This document shows positions 9,341 to 18,200 of a stretch of DNA of 64,000 nucleotides, piece by piece; positions within the stretch are counted from its first letter, which is position 1; every line of letters begins with the position of its first letter. The stretch covers positions 124,001 to 188,000 of the forward strand of contig NZ_JABWGN010000006.1 of NCBI RefSeq assembly GCF_013363975.1, written 5' to 3'. Under the pieces are notes generated by a model. It made no database searches. It saw only the letters and a program-made list of their open reading frames with translations, and was not told where the DNA came from. This DNA comes from Nonomuraea montanisoli (GTDB lineage Bacteria; Actinomycetota; Actinomycetes; Streptosporangiales; Streptosporangiaceae). The translations under genes were made by a program, and so were the position numbers.

Positions 9341-10542
9341 GCCGGAGCACGCCGCGCGGGCCGCGCCCGGCCCGGCTCGGCCCGGCCGACGTGCTGCGGG
9401 TGGGCGCCGCCGGGCTGCGGACCCGTCCCACCCGGGTCTTCCTGTCGGCCCTGGGCATCGCCATCGGCATCGCCACGATGATCGCGGTCATCGGCATCTC
9501 GTCGTCGTCGCGCGAGCAACTCATGCGCCAGCTCGACCGGCTGGGCACCAACCTGCTCACCGTCGCGCCGGGCCGCACCATGTTCGGCGAGGAGGCGGAG
9601 CTGCCGCTTACGGCGCTCGACATGGTCAAACGCATCGGCCCCGTGCGCACGGCCGCGGCCACGGGCACGGTCAAGGCCACGGTCCGCCGTACCGACCGCA
9701 TCCCGGAGGCCGTGACCGGCGGCATCGCCGTGCAGGCCGCCACCACCGAGCTGCTGGCCACGCTGGAGGGCCGGGTCGCCCAGGGGACCTGGCTGAACGC
9801 CGCCACCGAGCGCCGGCCCGCCGTCGTCCTCGGCTCCGAGGCGGCCGTGCGGCTGGGCATCACCCGCACCGGCGTACGCGTCTGGATGGGCGGACGGTGG
9901 TTCACGGTCGTCGGGATCCTGCGGACGATGCCGCTGGCGCCCGAGATCGACCGGTCGGCCCTCGTCGGGTTCCCGGCGGCGGAGAGCCTGCTCGGCTTCG
10001 GGGGGCATCCCACGACGATCTACGAGCGGTCCGCCGAGGAGTCCGTCGAGGCGGTCCGGGACGTGCTGGCCCGCACGGTCAACCCGGAGAACCCGGGCGA
10101 GGTCGAGGTGAGCCGGCCCTCCGACGCGCTGGCCGCGCGCGCCGCCGCCGCGGGCGCGTTCACGAACCTGCTGCTCGGGCTCGGCGCCGTCGCGCTGCTG
10201 GTCGGCGGCGTCGGGGTGGCCAACACCATGGTCATCTCGGTGCTGGAGCGGCGCAGGGAGATCGGGCTGCGCCGCTCGCTCGGAGCCACGCGCGGGCAGG
10301 TGCGGGTGCAGTTCCTGACCGAGTCGCTGCTGCTGTCGGCGCTCGGCGGGATCGCGGGGTCGGCGCTGGGGACGGTGGCCAGCGCCGGGTACGCGGTGGC
10401 GCGCGGCTGGCCGCCGGTGGTGCCGCCGTGGGCGATCGGCGGGGCGGTGGCGGCGACCCTGGTCATCGGCACGATCGCCGGGATCTATCCGGCCATGCGC
10501 GCCGCCCGCCTGTCCCCGACGGTCGCCCTGGCCGCCACCTGA
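9337..10542 (+). CDS. ABC transporter permease (MacB/FtsX family)
   Basis: Protein of 401 residues with the MacB-type plan: one membrane segment near the N-terminus ([20 protein letters not shown], about 30-50), a large extracellular MacB_PCD-like domain, and three C-terminal membrane segments forming the FtsX domain, with the coupling-helix signature [19 protein letters not shown]. It completes the lipoprotein-adaptor-ATPase-permease operon. The export substrate is unknown; antimicrobial peptides, lipids or macrolides are family precedents. Confidence 0.92.
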
Positions 10543-10769
10543 CGGCGGGGTTCGCCCGGCGGCCTTCCACGATGGCGGGCCCGCTCGACGGCCTTCCGTG
10601 ACGGCGGGCTCCTTCAGCGGCGGCGCGTCCCGCCCTGCGGCTTTCCGTGACGGCGGGCCCGCTCGACGGCCTTCCGTGACAGCGGGCCTGCCTGGCGACC
10701 TTCCGCGGCGGGCCCGCCCGGCGGTCTCCCGAGGGGGCCCGCTTGGCGGTCTCCCGAGGGGGCCCGCCC
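10543..10769. repeat. Degenerate tandem repeats after the permease gene
   Basis: At least six imperfect copies of about 30 bp share the core GGCCTTCCGTGACGGCGGGC (for example from 10560, 10589 and 10667). They are followed by two near-identical 23-bp copies containing GGCGGTCTCCCGAGGGGGCC, ending near 10768. The phrase TGACGGCGGG repeats the permease stop codon and the bases after it. The remaining 10770-11066 is GC-rich and holds no gene I can support. Converging transcription ends here. Confidence 0.75.
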
Positions 10770-11066
10770 GCGACCGTCCCTCGGGTGGCGTCGAGGCGGG
10801 GCAGGCGTGGGGCGGCCCGTCCCCTCGGATGGTGTCCTGGCGCGGCTGGTGGAGGGTTCGTCCCCGGCATCGGTCCGGCCGTCGCCTCGGGTCGACGTCC
10901 GCGCGGGCGCGGGCAGACGCCGCCGGGGAGCCCCGCCGCCCCCCGGAGACGGCCGCTGCCCCGGAGACGGGCTCCCGGCGGAGCGAACAACGCCCTGGGG
11001 CGCTCCGCGGGCAGCCCCCTTAGCGGAAGGCCGCCCGCGGGTGCGGCGCGGTTCGTCCCGGGCCGG

Positions 11067-12113
11067 TCAGATGCTGATGCGGCCGGCTCCCGCACCGCCG
11101 GTCACGATGGACTTGACGCTGGAGGCCGCGTCGAGCGGGTAGGAGTACGGGATCCCGGCGACGCTGCCGCCCGCGTCGCCGGCGCCGGAGTTGACGAACT
11201 GGTTGTTGCGGGCCACCAGGTTGCCGGCGGGCGAGCTGCCCTCGCCGCGGTGGTAGGGGTCCTTGGTGTTCTCGAAGGAGTTGCCCTCGACGAGCACGCC
11301 CGCCTCCTTCGTGGAGGCCACGCCGTAGCTGCCGACGCCGGCGTAGTAGTTGTTGTAGACGTGCACCGGGTTGCCGAAGCGCACGCGCGGGTGCCGCTGG
11401 TTGGTGCCGTTGAACCAGTTGTGGTGGTACGTCACCCGCAGGTGGCCGCGGTCCTCGGAGCCGTTGTCGTCGCTGTGGCCGAGCAGCATGGTCTTGTCGT
11501 GGCTGGAGAACTTGTTCCAGGAGACGGTGACGTAGTCGCTGGCCCGCTTGACGTCCACCGCCCCGTCGTAGCCGTTGCTGAAGGAGTTGTGGTCGATCCA
11601 CACCCGGGTCGAGTACTGCACGTTGATGCCGTCGTCGTCCCAGTCGCGGAACGTGAGGTTACGGATGATCACGTTGGAGGCGCCGGCGACGTTGAAGCCG
11701 CAGCCGGCGATCGTCGCCCCCGCGTTGCCGATGACGGTCTTGTTCGACGTCACCTTGAGCATGCCGGAGCAGGAGATCGTGCCGGAGACCCGGATCACGG
11801 CGGCCGAGCCGGACGACAGGGCGGTCTTGAGCGCGGAGGCGGAGTTCACGGTCGTCGGGGACGTGCCGCCGCCGCCGGTGGTGCCGCCGCCCTGGCCGGC
11901 CCAGCCGACGGGGGAGGTCTCGGCGGCCGGCGTGGCGGCCGGCGGCTCGTCCGCCCGCTGCACGGCGGAGGCGGGCGCGGCGAGCGCGGTGACGGCGGCA
12001 GCCGCGGCGGCCAGGCCGCTGATCAGGATGCCCGTGGTCAGGGTGCCCGTGGTCAGGGGGCTCGTGGTCAGGGGGCTCGTGGTGAGCTTGGGGGTGCGTC
12101 CTCTTGTGCCCAT
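11067..12113 (-). CDS. Secreted pectate lyase (polysaccharide lyase family 1)
   Basis: Protein of 348 residues that should cleave polygalacturonate by beta-elimination outside the cell. An N-terminal Sec-type signal (about 1-50) contains a Leu-Thr-Thr-rich stretch encoded by short tandem repeats. The catalytic domain is a parallel beta-helix typical of PL1: NVIIRNLTFRDWDDDGINV, VWIDHNSFSNGYDGAVDVK (Ca2+-binding Asp region), VTVSWNKF, and RHPRVRFG containing the catalytic Arg. GAGGAG precedes the ATG. A perfect 16-bp palindrome upstream points to a LacI-type repressor and induction by plant sugars. Confidence 0.93.
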   Translation of the reverse strand: MGTRGRTPKLTTSPLTTSPLTTGTLTTGILISGLAAAAAAVTALAAPASAVQRADEPPAATPAAETSPVGWAGQGGGTTGGGGTSPTTVNSASALKTALSSGSAAVIRVSGTISCSGMLKVTSNKTVIGNAGATIAGCGFNVAGASNVIIRNLTFRDWDDDGINVQYSTRVWIDHNSFSNGYDGAVDVKRASDYVTVSWNKFSSHDKTMLLGHSDDNGSEDRGHLRVTYHHNWFNGTNQRHPRVRFGNPVHVYNNYYAGVGSYGVASTKEAGVLVEGNSFENTKDPYHRGEGSSPAGNLVARNNQFVNSGAGDAGGSVAGIPYSYPLDAASSVKSIVTGGAGAGRISI

Positions 12114-12170
12114 CGCTGTGCTCCTCTGGGATGACCTTCGCGGTCACGGGAAAGCGGTTACCGACACCGT

Positions 12171-12186
12171 AGGAAAGCGCTTTCCT
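12171..12186. promoter_or_regulatory. LacI-family operator upstream of the pectate lyase gene
   Basis: AGGAAAGCGCTTTCCT is a perfect 16-bp palindrome with the central CG typical of LacI/GalR operators in actinomycete glycosidase genes. A degraded half-similar copy, GGGAAAGCGGTTACC, lies at 12148-12162. Both are 35-70 bp upstream of the pectate lyase start. No LacI gene lies in the window, so the regulator would act from elsewhere. Confidence 0.75.
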
Positions 12187-12249
12187 GAGGTCAAAGGAGG
12201 CGACGGGCCGTCACCTCTCCCGCCGGGCATAGGGCCTGGCCAGGGCGGC

Positions 12250-14331
12250 TCACGCTGAGCCGGCGGTCGAGAAACTTTCACGCGTCCCCGCCTCGGAGCC
12301 CGCCCCCGCCTCGGAGCCCGCCCCCGCCGCGGGGCCGTCCAGCTCCGGCGGCAGGGGTCGGGCGTGGACGACGTCCAGCCGGGAGACCGCACGCGTCAGG
12401 GCCACGTACAGCCGGTTGAGCCCCCGCTCCTCCGCCTCGGCGATCGCGGCCGGCTCGGCCAGCACCACGTGGTCGTACTCCAGCCCCTTGACCAGCGTGA
12501 CCGGGACCACGCTCAGCCGCCCGCCCACGTCGAGCCCGGCGTCCCACAGCGCGGCCTTCAGCCTCTCGGCGTCCGCGTCGGCGGCGATCACGCCGACCGA
12601 CCCCTCCAGCTCCAGGGCCTCGCGCGCCGCGGCCGCCACCCCCCGCTCGACGCCCGCCACCTCGGTGACGCGCAGCCGCCCGTCCGACCGGTACGACCGG
12701 GTCGCCGGCACCCCGGCGTCCAGGGCGGACAGCAGCCGGTTGGCCAGCTCCACCACGGCCGCCGGCACCCGGTAGCCGGTCGTCAGCTCCACCACCCGCG
12801 CCTCCGGCCGGCCCAGGGCCGCCATCAGCTCGGGCCACGACCGGGCCGCCCACGGCGTGGTGCCCTGCGCCAGGTCGCCCAGCACCGTGAGGGAGCCGTG
12901 CTCGGCCCGTCGCGCCACGGCCCTGCACTGCATGGGCGACAGGTCCTGTGCCTCGTCCACGATGACGTGGCCGTAGCCGCGCGGGCGCTCCAGCATCCCG
13001 GCGACCTCGTCGATCAGGACCAGGTCGGCCGCCGACCACGTCGCGCTCTTGAACGTGCGCGCGGGCCGCTCCCAGACGACGGCCGCCCACTCGGCGTCGC
13101 TCAACGCGCCCTTTCCCCCGGCGGCGGCCCACCGGCCGGACAGCACCTCGTGCACCACCTGCTCGGCCCGCACCGCCGGCCAGATCCCGTCCAGCCATGG
13201 CCCGAGGGCGCGGCCGGTGCGGCGCTCCCAGGCGGCGTTCGTGCTGTGGCCGCGCGCCTCGGCCTGGCGCCGCATCAGGGCGACCACCCGGGCGCGCACC
13301 CGCTCCCGCCCGATCCCGTACGGCAGGGCGTCGCGCCGCGTGTCGTCCACGATCCGGCGCAGCTCGTCCTCCTCCACCCGCCACCGGTACGACCCCTCGG
13401 CCACCGTCACCGGTTCGACCGGCTTGGTGATCCGCCCGTACAGGGCCCGGCGCAGCACCCCGGCCATCCGGGCGTCGTGCTTGACGGCCGCCGCCCGCTC
13501 GCCGTCCACCGCCCGGACCGGCACCGAGGCGATGAGCCCGTCCAGGGTCGTCTGCTCGACGTCCACCTCGCCGAGCGCGGGCAGGACGGCCGCGATGTAG
13601 CCGAGGAAGGCGCGGTTGGGGCCGAGCACGAGGACGCCGCCGCGCTGGAGCCGCTGCCGGTGCGCGTACAGCAGGTACGCCGCCCGGTGCAGGCCCACGG
13701 CGGTCTTGCCGGTGCCGGGCGCCCCCTGGACGGCGATCGAGTCGTCGAGACCGGCGCGGACGAGGTCGTCCTGCTCGGGCTGGATCGTGGCGACGATGTC
13801 GCGCATCGGCCCGACACGGGGCCGCTCGATCTCGGCCGCCAGCAGGCGGCTGCGCCGTTCCTCGCCGTGTCCCAGGCGCTCGTCCTCGTACGACGTCAGC
13901 GTGGTGCCCGCCCAGCCGAACCGGCGGCGCACCGCCACGCCCTGGGGGTCGCGCGCGCCCGCCCGGTAGAAGGAGCGGGCCACCGGCGCCCGCCAGTCGA
14001 TCACGACCGGCGCCCCGCCGTGCTCGCCGGGGATGTGCCGCCGGCCGATGTAGTACGTGCGGCCGGCGTGCTCGGCGGAGGCGGCGGGGCTCCCGGCGGG
14101 GCCGAAGGTGAGACGGCCGAAGAACGGCGGCCCCTCCGGCTCCTCGCTCAGCTCCTTGGCCAGGCTCTTGAGGTGGCGGCCGAGCCGTTCGGCGCTGTAG
14201 CGGTCACCGGCGACGGTCTCGCCGATGATCACGTTGCCGCGCGCGGCGTCGAGCATGCGGCTCAGCCCCGCGCGGCACCGCTCGACGTGGCGCAGCTCCT
14301 CGGTCAGCCCATCCAGGTCCTGTGCGTCCAT
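12250..14331 (-). CDS. HelD-like UvrD/Rep-family ATPase (RNA polymerase recycling type)
   Basis: Protein of 693 residues. It has an N-terminal coiled-coil-like segment (about 1-70), an IDWRAPVARSFYRA motif typical of HelD-type proteins, Walker A GAPGTGKT, Walker B HVIVDEAQDLSPMQ, and late helicase motifs (VTLVKGLEYDHVV, LYVALTRAV). HelD proteins release stalled RNA polymerase from DNA, and some protect it from rifamycins. The second ATG (14329-14331) was chosen because GGGAGGG lies seven bases before it and abuts the first ATG. The C-terminal tail contains an 18-bp repeat encoding GAGSEA. It is divergent from a TetR gene. Confidence 0.88.
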   Translation of the reverse strand: MDAQDLDGLTEELRHVERCRAGLSRMLDAARGNVIIGETVAGDRYSAERLGRHLKSLAKELSEEPEGPPFFGRLTFGPAGSPAASAEHAGRTYYIGRRHIPGEHGGAPVVIDWRAPVARSFYRAGARDPQGVAVRRRFGWAGTTLTSYEDERLGHGEERRSRLLAAEIERPRVGPMRDIVATIQPEQDDLVRAGLDDSIAVQGAPGTGKTAVGLHRAAYLLYAHRQRLQRGGVLVLGPNRAFLGYIAAVLPALGEVDVEQTTLDGLIASVPVRAVDGERAAAVKHDARMAGVLRRALYGRITKPVEPVTVAEGSYRWRVEEDELRRIVDDTRRDALPYGIGRERVRARVVALMRRQAEARGHSTNAAWERRTGRALGPWLDGIWPAVRAEQVVHEVLSGRWAAAGGKGALSDAEWAAVVWERPARTFKSATWSAADLVLIDEVAGMLERPRGYGHVIVDEAQDLSPMQCRAVARRAEHGSLTVLGDLAQGTTPWAARSWPELMAALGRPEARVVELTTGYRVPAAVVELANRLLSALDAGVPATRSYRSDGRLRVTEVAGVERGVAAAAREALELEGSVGVIAADADAERLKAALWDAGLDVGGRLSVVPVTLVKGLEYDHVVLAEPAAIAEAEERGLNRLYVALTRAVSRLDVVHARPLPPELDGPAAGAGSEAGAGSEAGTRESFSTAGSA

Positions 14332-14351
14332 GAACATCCCTCCCGCAAAGC

Positions 14352-14382
14352 GTTAACTCGGTAAAGATATTAACCAGGTTAA
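14352..14382. promoter_or_regulatory. Candidate TetR operator in the HelD/TetR divergent region
   Basis: TTAACCAGGTTAA (14370-14382) is a 13-bp palindrome, and another GTTAAC half-site occurs at 14352-14357. The 74-bp region is strikingly AT-rich compared with its surroundings. It can serve both the HelD-like gene and the TetR gene, so autoregulation and co-control are likely. Confidence 0.55.
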
Positions 14383-14405
14383 CACTTTCTTGCTAGAGTG
14401 GACGC

Positions 14406-15005
14406 ATGACAGGACTCAGGCAGCAGCACCGCCGGCGGATCCACGAGGCGATCTCCGAGGCGGCCATCTCGCTCTTCATGGAGCGGGGCTTCGACGAGGT
14501 GCCGGTCGCCGAGGTGGCGGCGGCGGCGCGGGTGTCCAAGCCCACGCTGTTCAAGTACTTCCCGACCAAGGAGGACCTCGTCCTGCACCGCATCGCCGAC
14601 CACCAGGGCGAGGCCGCCCAGGTGGTGCGCGGGCGGGCGCCGGGGGAGAGTCCGCTGGAGGCCCTGCGCCGTCACTTCCTGGAGGGGCTGGCCCGCCACG
14701 AGCCGACGACCGGGCTGAACGACCATCCGCGGGTGGTGGCGTACTACCGGCTCGTCTTCTCGACGCCCGGGCTGGCGGCGCGGGTGTTCCAGTACATGGC
14801 CACGGACGAGGCGGCCCTGGCCGACGCGCTCGCCGAGACCACCGACCGGCTGACGGCCGAGCTGCTGGCCGGGCAGGTGCTCTCCGCGCAGCGCGTGCTC
14901 GCCCGCCGCTCCTGGGAGGCGCTGGTCGCCGGGCGTCCCATCGAGGAGGTCGAACGGGAGGCGGTGAGTGCGGCCGAGCACGCCTTCGCGCTACTCGGCG
15001 CCTGA
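14406..15005 (+). CDS. TetR-family transcriptional regulator
   Basis: Protein of 199 residues with an N-terminal TetR helix-turn-helix (about 10-56; AISLFMERGFDEVPVAEVAAAA, VSKPTLFKYFPTKEDLV) and a helical ligand-binding C-terminal domain resembling the MftR-like group. The partner gene is probably the divergent HelD-like ATPase or the gene itself, through the TTAACCAGGTTAA palindrome. Its last 15 bases overlap the end of the convergent SnoaL-like gene. Confidence 0.88.
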   Translation: MTGLRQQHRRRIHEAISEAAISLFMERGFDEVPVAEVAAAARVSKPTLFKYFPTKEDLVLHRIADHQGEAAQVVRGRAPGESPLEALRRHFLEGLARHEPTTGLNDHPRVVAYYRLVFSTPGLAARVFQYMATDEAALADALAETTDRLTAELLAGQVLSAQRVLARRSWEALVAGRPIEEVEREAVSAAEHAFALLGA

Positions 15006-15572
15006 ACCGCCCAGCGGTGTCTCGTGCAGGTGCAGCCAGCTCAGGCGATCGGAGGGGCCGCGTTCGAACACGACCGTCGAGCGCCGGCCCGCGCCCTGCT
15101 GCCACTCCTCGTACGCGGCCACCACCAGGGATCCGGCGGCGGCGACCACGGTGACGTGGCGGATCTCGATCCGGGCTCCGGGCACGCGGCCGTGTGCCGC
15201 CTCCACCTCGGCCAGGACCTCGGCCCGCGACATCAGCCGCCCGTCCGGGGCCGCCAGGGTGAAGGAGGGGGCGTGGGCGCGGGCGAACTCCTCGAACGCC
15301 TCACCCGGCGCCGTCCCCGCCAGCCAGCGCCCGATCACCTCGTGATGCCGCACCACCTCGGCCGGCACCAGCTCCTCCAGCATCACGTCCCTCCGCGCCT
15401 CCTCAGCCCGCACCGGCATCACGTCCCTCCGCGCCTCCTCAGCCCGCACCGGCATCACGTCCCCCCGTGCCTCCTCGGCCCGCACCAGCTTTTCCGGGAT
15501 CACGTCCTCCCGTGCCTCCTCGGCCCGCGCGGCGTGCGCCTCGTCGGTGCCGTGCGCGCCGTGCCGGGTCAT
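14991..15572 (-). CDS. SnoaL/NTF2-like protein with repetitive N-terminus
   Basis: Protein of 193 residues. The C-terminal 125 residues form a SnoaL/ketosteroid-isomerase-like cone (HHEVIGRWLAGTAPGEAFEEF, RLMSRAEVLAEVEAAHG, VVAAYEEWQQG). The first 65 or so residues consist of a charged repeat, VRAEEARRDVMP and variants, four times, encoded by a 36-bp minisatellite. ATG at 15572 was chosen because it overlaps the stop of the NmrA-like gene (ATGA); the in-frame start at 15602 would overlap by 34 bases. The substrate is unknown, and the repeat makes the N-terminus unlikely to be part of the fold. The 3' end overlaps the convergent TetR gene by 15 bp. Confidence 0.75.
   Translation of the reverse strand: MTRHGAHGTDEAHAARAEEAREDVIPEKLVRAEEARGDVMPVRAEEARRDVMPVRAEEARRDVMLEELVPAEVVRHHEVIGRWLAGTAPGEAFEEFARAHAPSFTLAAPDGRLMSRAEVLAEVEAAHGRVPGARIEIRHVTVVAAAGSLVVAAYEEWQQGAGRRSTVVFERGPSDRLSWLHLHETPLGGSGAE
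15385..15535. repeat. 36-bp coding minisatellite in the SnoaL-like gene
   Basis: Copies at 15385-15420 and 15421-15456 are identical in all 36 bases. A third copy at 15457-15501 has a 9-bp insertion and a fourth is diverged. All keep the reading frame. The identical pair suggests a recent duplication. Confidence 0.9.
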
Positions 15573-16435
15573 CGGGCGGCCCACGGCTGGGCGGCGAGCC
15601 ATTCCCGCGGCGGCGTCACCCGGATCGCGCCGCCCACCCCCGCGTCGCCCGCCTCTTCGTCAGCCGCCCCGGCGTCGCCCGTACCCGCGGTGTACAGGTC
15701 GCGGCCGTGCGCGGCGATCCAGCGGTAGGTGTCCGCGACCCCGGCCGCCGCCCCCGCCCCCAGCACCGCCGACAGCCCCGCCTCGAACGCCGCCACGTCC
15801 AGCTCCTCGTACCGAGCCCCGACCGCGGCGGCCAGCTCCACCCCCGTGACCGGCGGACTCCCGGGCGCGACCGTGGCCCCCTCGGGGCCGTCGCCCAGCA
15901 GGGCGGCCGACGTGGCGGCGGCCAGGTCGGCGTGGCTCAGCCAGGACACCGGCACGTCCCCCGGCACCGGATGGCGCAGCACGCCCGCCTCCAGCACCCC
16001 GGGCGCCGCCAGGTTCTCCAGGTACAGCGGCGGGCTGAGCACCACCGTCGGCACCCCGGACGCCAGCGCGGCCGCGGCCGCCGCCCTCCGCGTGTCGAAC
16101 GCCGCGACCCCCGTGGCCCGCCCCGGCAGCCGGTTGCCGGTGTTCAGCACCAGCCGCCGCACCCCCGCCCCCGACGCCGCCTCCAGGACGTTGCGCACGT
16201 ACGCCTCGACCGGTCCCGCCTCGAACACCAGCGGCAACGTCACCGACACGTGCGTCACCCCGGCGAACGCCTCGGCGACCCGCGCCGCGTCGCCCAGGTC
16301 GGCCGCGAACGGCTCCACCCCCTCCGGCGCCGAGCCCGTGCGCGACAGCCCGCGCACCGCGTGCCCCTCGGCGGCCAGGCGCCGCGCCACGGCGCCGCCC
16401 TGCGCGCCACCCGCTCCGATGACCAGAATCCTCAT
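15569..16435 (-). CDS. NmrA-like NAD(P)-binding protein
   Basis: Protein of 288 residues of the atypical short-chain dehydrogenase group. The Rossmann nucleotide motif GAGGAQGG is at residues 7-14, followed by LSRTG (cofactor selection), VSVTLPLVFEAG and a WLSHADLAAATSAALL segment typical of NmrA/quinone-oxidoreductase-2-like proteins. The catalytic Tyr-Lys pair of classical SDRs is absent. It is the first gene of a pair with the SnoaL-like gene and is transcribed away from an AraC-type regulator 71 bp upstream, which probably controls it. Confidence 0.85.
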   Translation of the reverse strand: MRILVIGAGGAQGGAVARRLAAEGHAVRGLSRTGSAPEGVEPFAADLGDAARVAEAFAGVTHVSVTLPLVFEAGPVEAYVRNVLEAASGAGVRRLVLNTGNRLPGRATGVAAFDTRRAAAAAALASGVPTVVLSPPLYLENLAAPGVLEAGVLRHPVPGDVPVSWLSHADLAAATSAALLGDGPEGATVAPGSPPVTGVELAAAVGARYEELDVAAFEAGLSAVLGAGAAAGVADTYRWIAAHGRDLYTAGTGDAGAADEEAGDAGVGGAIRVTPPREWLAAQPWAAR

Positions 16436-16506
16436 GTCGCCCAGCCTCCACCCGCCGCGCCGGTACGATCCATAAAGGCGACTCCAGTGGAGGTTAAGGA
16501 TCGTCC

Positions 16507-17448
16507 GTGGATGGTGATCTGCTGAGCGAGCTGCTCGCCCCGCTGCGGCTGCGCGGCGTCTTCCACAGCCGCTGGTCGGCGCGGGCCCCGTGGGGTGTGG
16601 CGGGGGAGCGGGAGAGCTGCGCCCTCGTCCACTATGTGCAGGCGGGCGCGTGCACGGTCGAACTGCCGGGCCACGAGCCGGTGCGGCTGCGCACCGGCGA
16701 CCTGGCGGTGTTCCCGCACGGCAGCGCCCACCGGCTGGCCGACGCGCCCGGCCGGGCCACCGTGCCGCTGGAGAGCGTCCTGCCCGCGCGCCGGCCCGGT
16801 GCCGTCCGTACGGTGCGGATCGACGGGCCGGGCGCGGAGACGGTCATGCTGTGCGGCGGCCTGCACTACGACGCCGCGGCCGCCTCGCCGCTCTACCGGG
16901 CGCTGCCGGCCGTGCTCGTGCTCGACCGCACGACGCTGGCCGGGCAGCCGCTGCTCGGCGGCACCCTGGGCGGCCTCGCGGGGGAGTGGGACCAGGACGA
17001 GCCCGGGCAGGCCCTCGTGGCGCTGCGCGCGTTCGAGCTGGTCTTCGTGCTGGCGCTGCGGGCCGCGCTCGGCGACGGCGGGATGTCGGCCGGGCGGCCC
17101 GTGCTGCGGGCGCTGCGGCACCCGGCCGTCGGGGCGGCCCTGCTGGCCGTGCAGACCAGGTTCGGCGAGCCGTGGACGGTCGAGACGCTGGCCGCCGAGG
17201 CGGGCATGTCCCGCTCGGCGTTCGCCGCCACGTTCCGGCGGCTGGTGGGCGAGGCGCCGATGCGGCACCTCACCGCGCGCCGGATGCAGGAGGCGGCGCG
17301 GCTGCTGGAGGAGACCGCGCTGCCCCACGACGCCATCGCCCGGCGCGTCGGCTACGGGTCGGTGGTGGGCTTCCACCTGGCGTTCCGGCAGTGGTACGGC
17401 ACCACGCCCGGCGGCCACCGCCGGCACGCCCCGACCCGGCACGTCTAG
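16507..17448 (+). CDS. AraC-family transcriptional regulator
   Basis: Protein of 313 residues with a cupin-type N-terminal sensor domain (about 15-190, LVHYVQAGACTVELPG and LRTGDLAVFPHGSAHRL) and two C-terminal AraC helix-turn-helix motifs (about 210-308; WTVETLAAEAGMSRSAFAATF, IARRVGYGSVVGFHLAF). This arrangement is common in regulators beside NmrA-like or SDR genes. GTG at 16507 follows AAGGA. The divergent NmrA-like gene is the likely target. Confidence 0.9.
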   Translation: MDGDLLSELLAPLRLRGVFHSRWSARAPWGVAGERESCALVHYVQAGACTVELPGHEPVRLRTGDLAVFPHGSAHRLADAPGRATVPLESVLPARRPGAVRTVRIDGPGAETVMLCGGLHYDAAAASPLYRALPAVLVLDRTTLAGQPLLGGTLGGLAGEWDQDEPGQALVALRAFELVFVLALRAALGDGGMSAGRPVLRALRHPAVGAALLAVQTRFGEPWTVETLAAEAGMSRSAFAATFRRLVGEAPMRHLTARRMQEAARLLEETALPHDAIARRVGYGSVVGFHLAFRQWYGTTPGGHRRHAPTRHV

Positions 17449-18200
17449 TCGCCGGCCAGTCGCCGGCCAAGCGCCGGCTGGTCGTCGGCGGTGAGCCCCT
17501 CGGCGATCCTCCTCAGCTCCCGGTCGACGGCCTCGGCGCCGCCCAGGTCGTCGGCGTAGAGGGGGCTCAGCATGATCCGGGCCCGCCGCCGCTCACCCAT
17601 GGTGAGGAAGAGCGTGGGAGTGCCCTTCCCGCCGTCCTCGCCGACGTTCGCGACGACCGTGTAGCCGGTCCGGCCGCCGACGGTCACCTCCTCGCCCTCC
17701 CCTTCGGCGCGATACCCCTGCACCTCGTCGTCGAGCTTCTGGACGGCCTGGTCCTCGAACACCATGATGTGGACGCAGTAGGGGCCGTGCTCGTCGCCGT
17801 CGTAGTTCCATGAGGTCGAGTAGACGTCGCCGTAGTCCCAGGACCGGTGGCCCCACTGGAGACGCGGCGGCAGGTAGCCCACCTTGACGTGCCCGAACGC
17901 CTTCCCGTCGCCCAGGTCCCCGAGGTCCGGGGGCGCGGACCGCGGCGCCGGGGTGTCGTCGATGGCGGGCGGGGCCGGCGTCTCGGCGACGACGGGCGCC
18001 GGACCGGCGGCGGGCGCCGCCGTCAGGTAGAGAGGGGTCGCCGCGGCGACGGCCAGCGCGCCGGTCAGGGCCGCGATCCGGGCGCGCATCCTCCTCCGCC
18101 GCGCGGAACGGATGACCCGTTCGGCGAGGTCGGGCGCGGCGTGCAGCCGCGCGGTCTCGTCCGCCATGACCTGGTGGAGCCGGTCCTCAAGCGCGGGCAT
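17445..18200 (-). CDS. Membrane protein encoded with the ECF sigma factor (probable anti-sigma partner)
   Basis: Protein of 251 residues with about 42 cytoplasmic residues (arginine-rich just before the membrane), one transmembrane helix (about 43-63), a Pro/Ala-rich linker and an extracellular domain ending near residue 251. The short N-terminal cytosolic segment plus one membrane pass fits an anti-sigma factor, but no zinc-binding HxxxCxxC motif is visible. Its start overlaps the end of the sigma gene by 14 bp, so co-translation is expected. The extracellular part is not a domain I recognise. Confidence 0.75.
   Translation of the reverse strand: MPALEDRLHQVMADETARLHAAPDLAERVIRSARRRRMRARIAALTGALAVAAATPLYLTAAPAAGPAPVVAETPAPPAIDDTPAPRSAPPDLGDLGDGKAFGHVKVGYLPPRLQWGHRSWDYGDVYSTSWNYDGDEHGPYCVHIMVFEDQAVQKLDDEVQGYRAEGEGEEVTVGGRTGYTVVANVGEDGGKGTPTLFLTMGERRRARIMLSPLYADDLGGAEAVDRELRRIAEGLTADDQPALGRRLAGD

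Noticed and set aside
15386..15530. CRISPR-like array
   Set aside because: The 36-bp units are directly adjacent without spacers and are in frame within a coding sequence, so this is a minisatellite.
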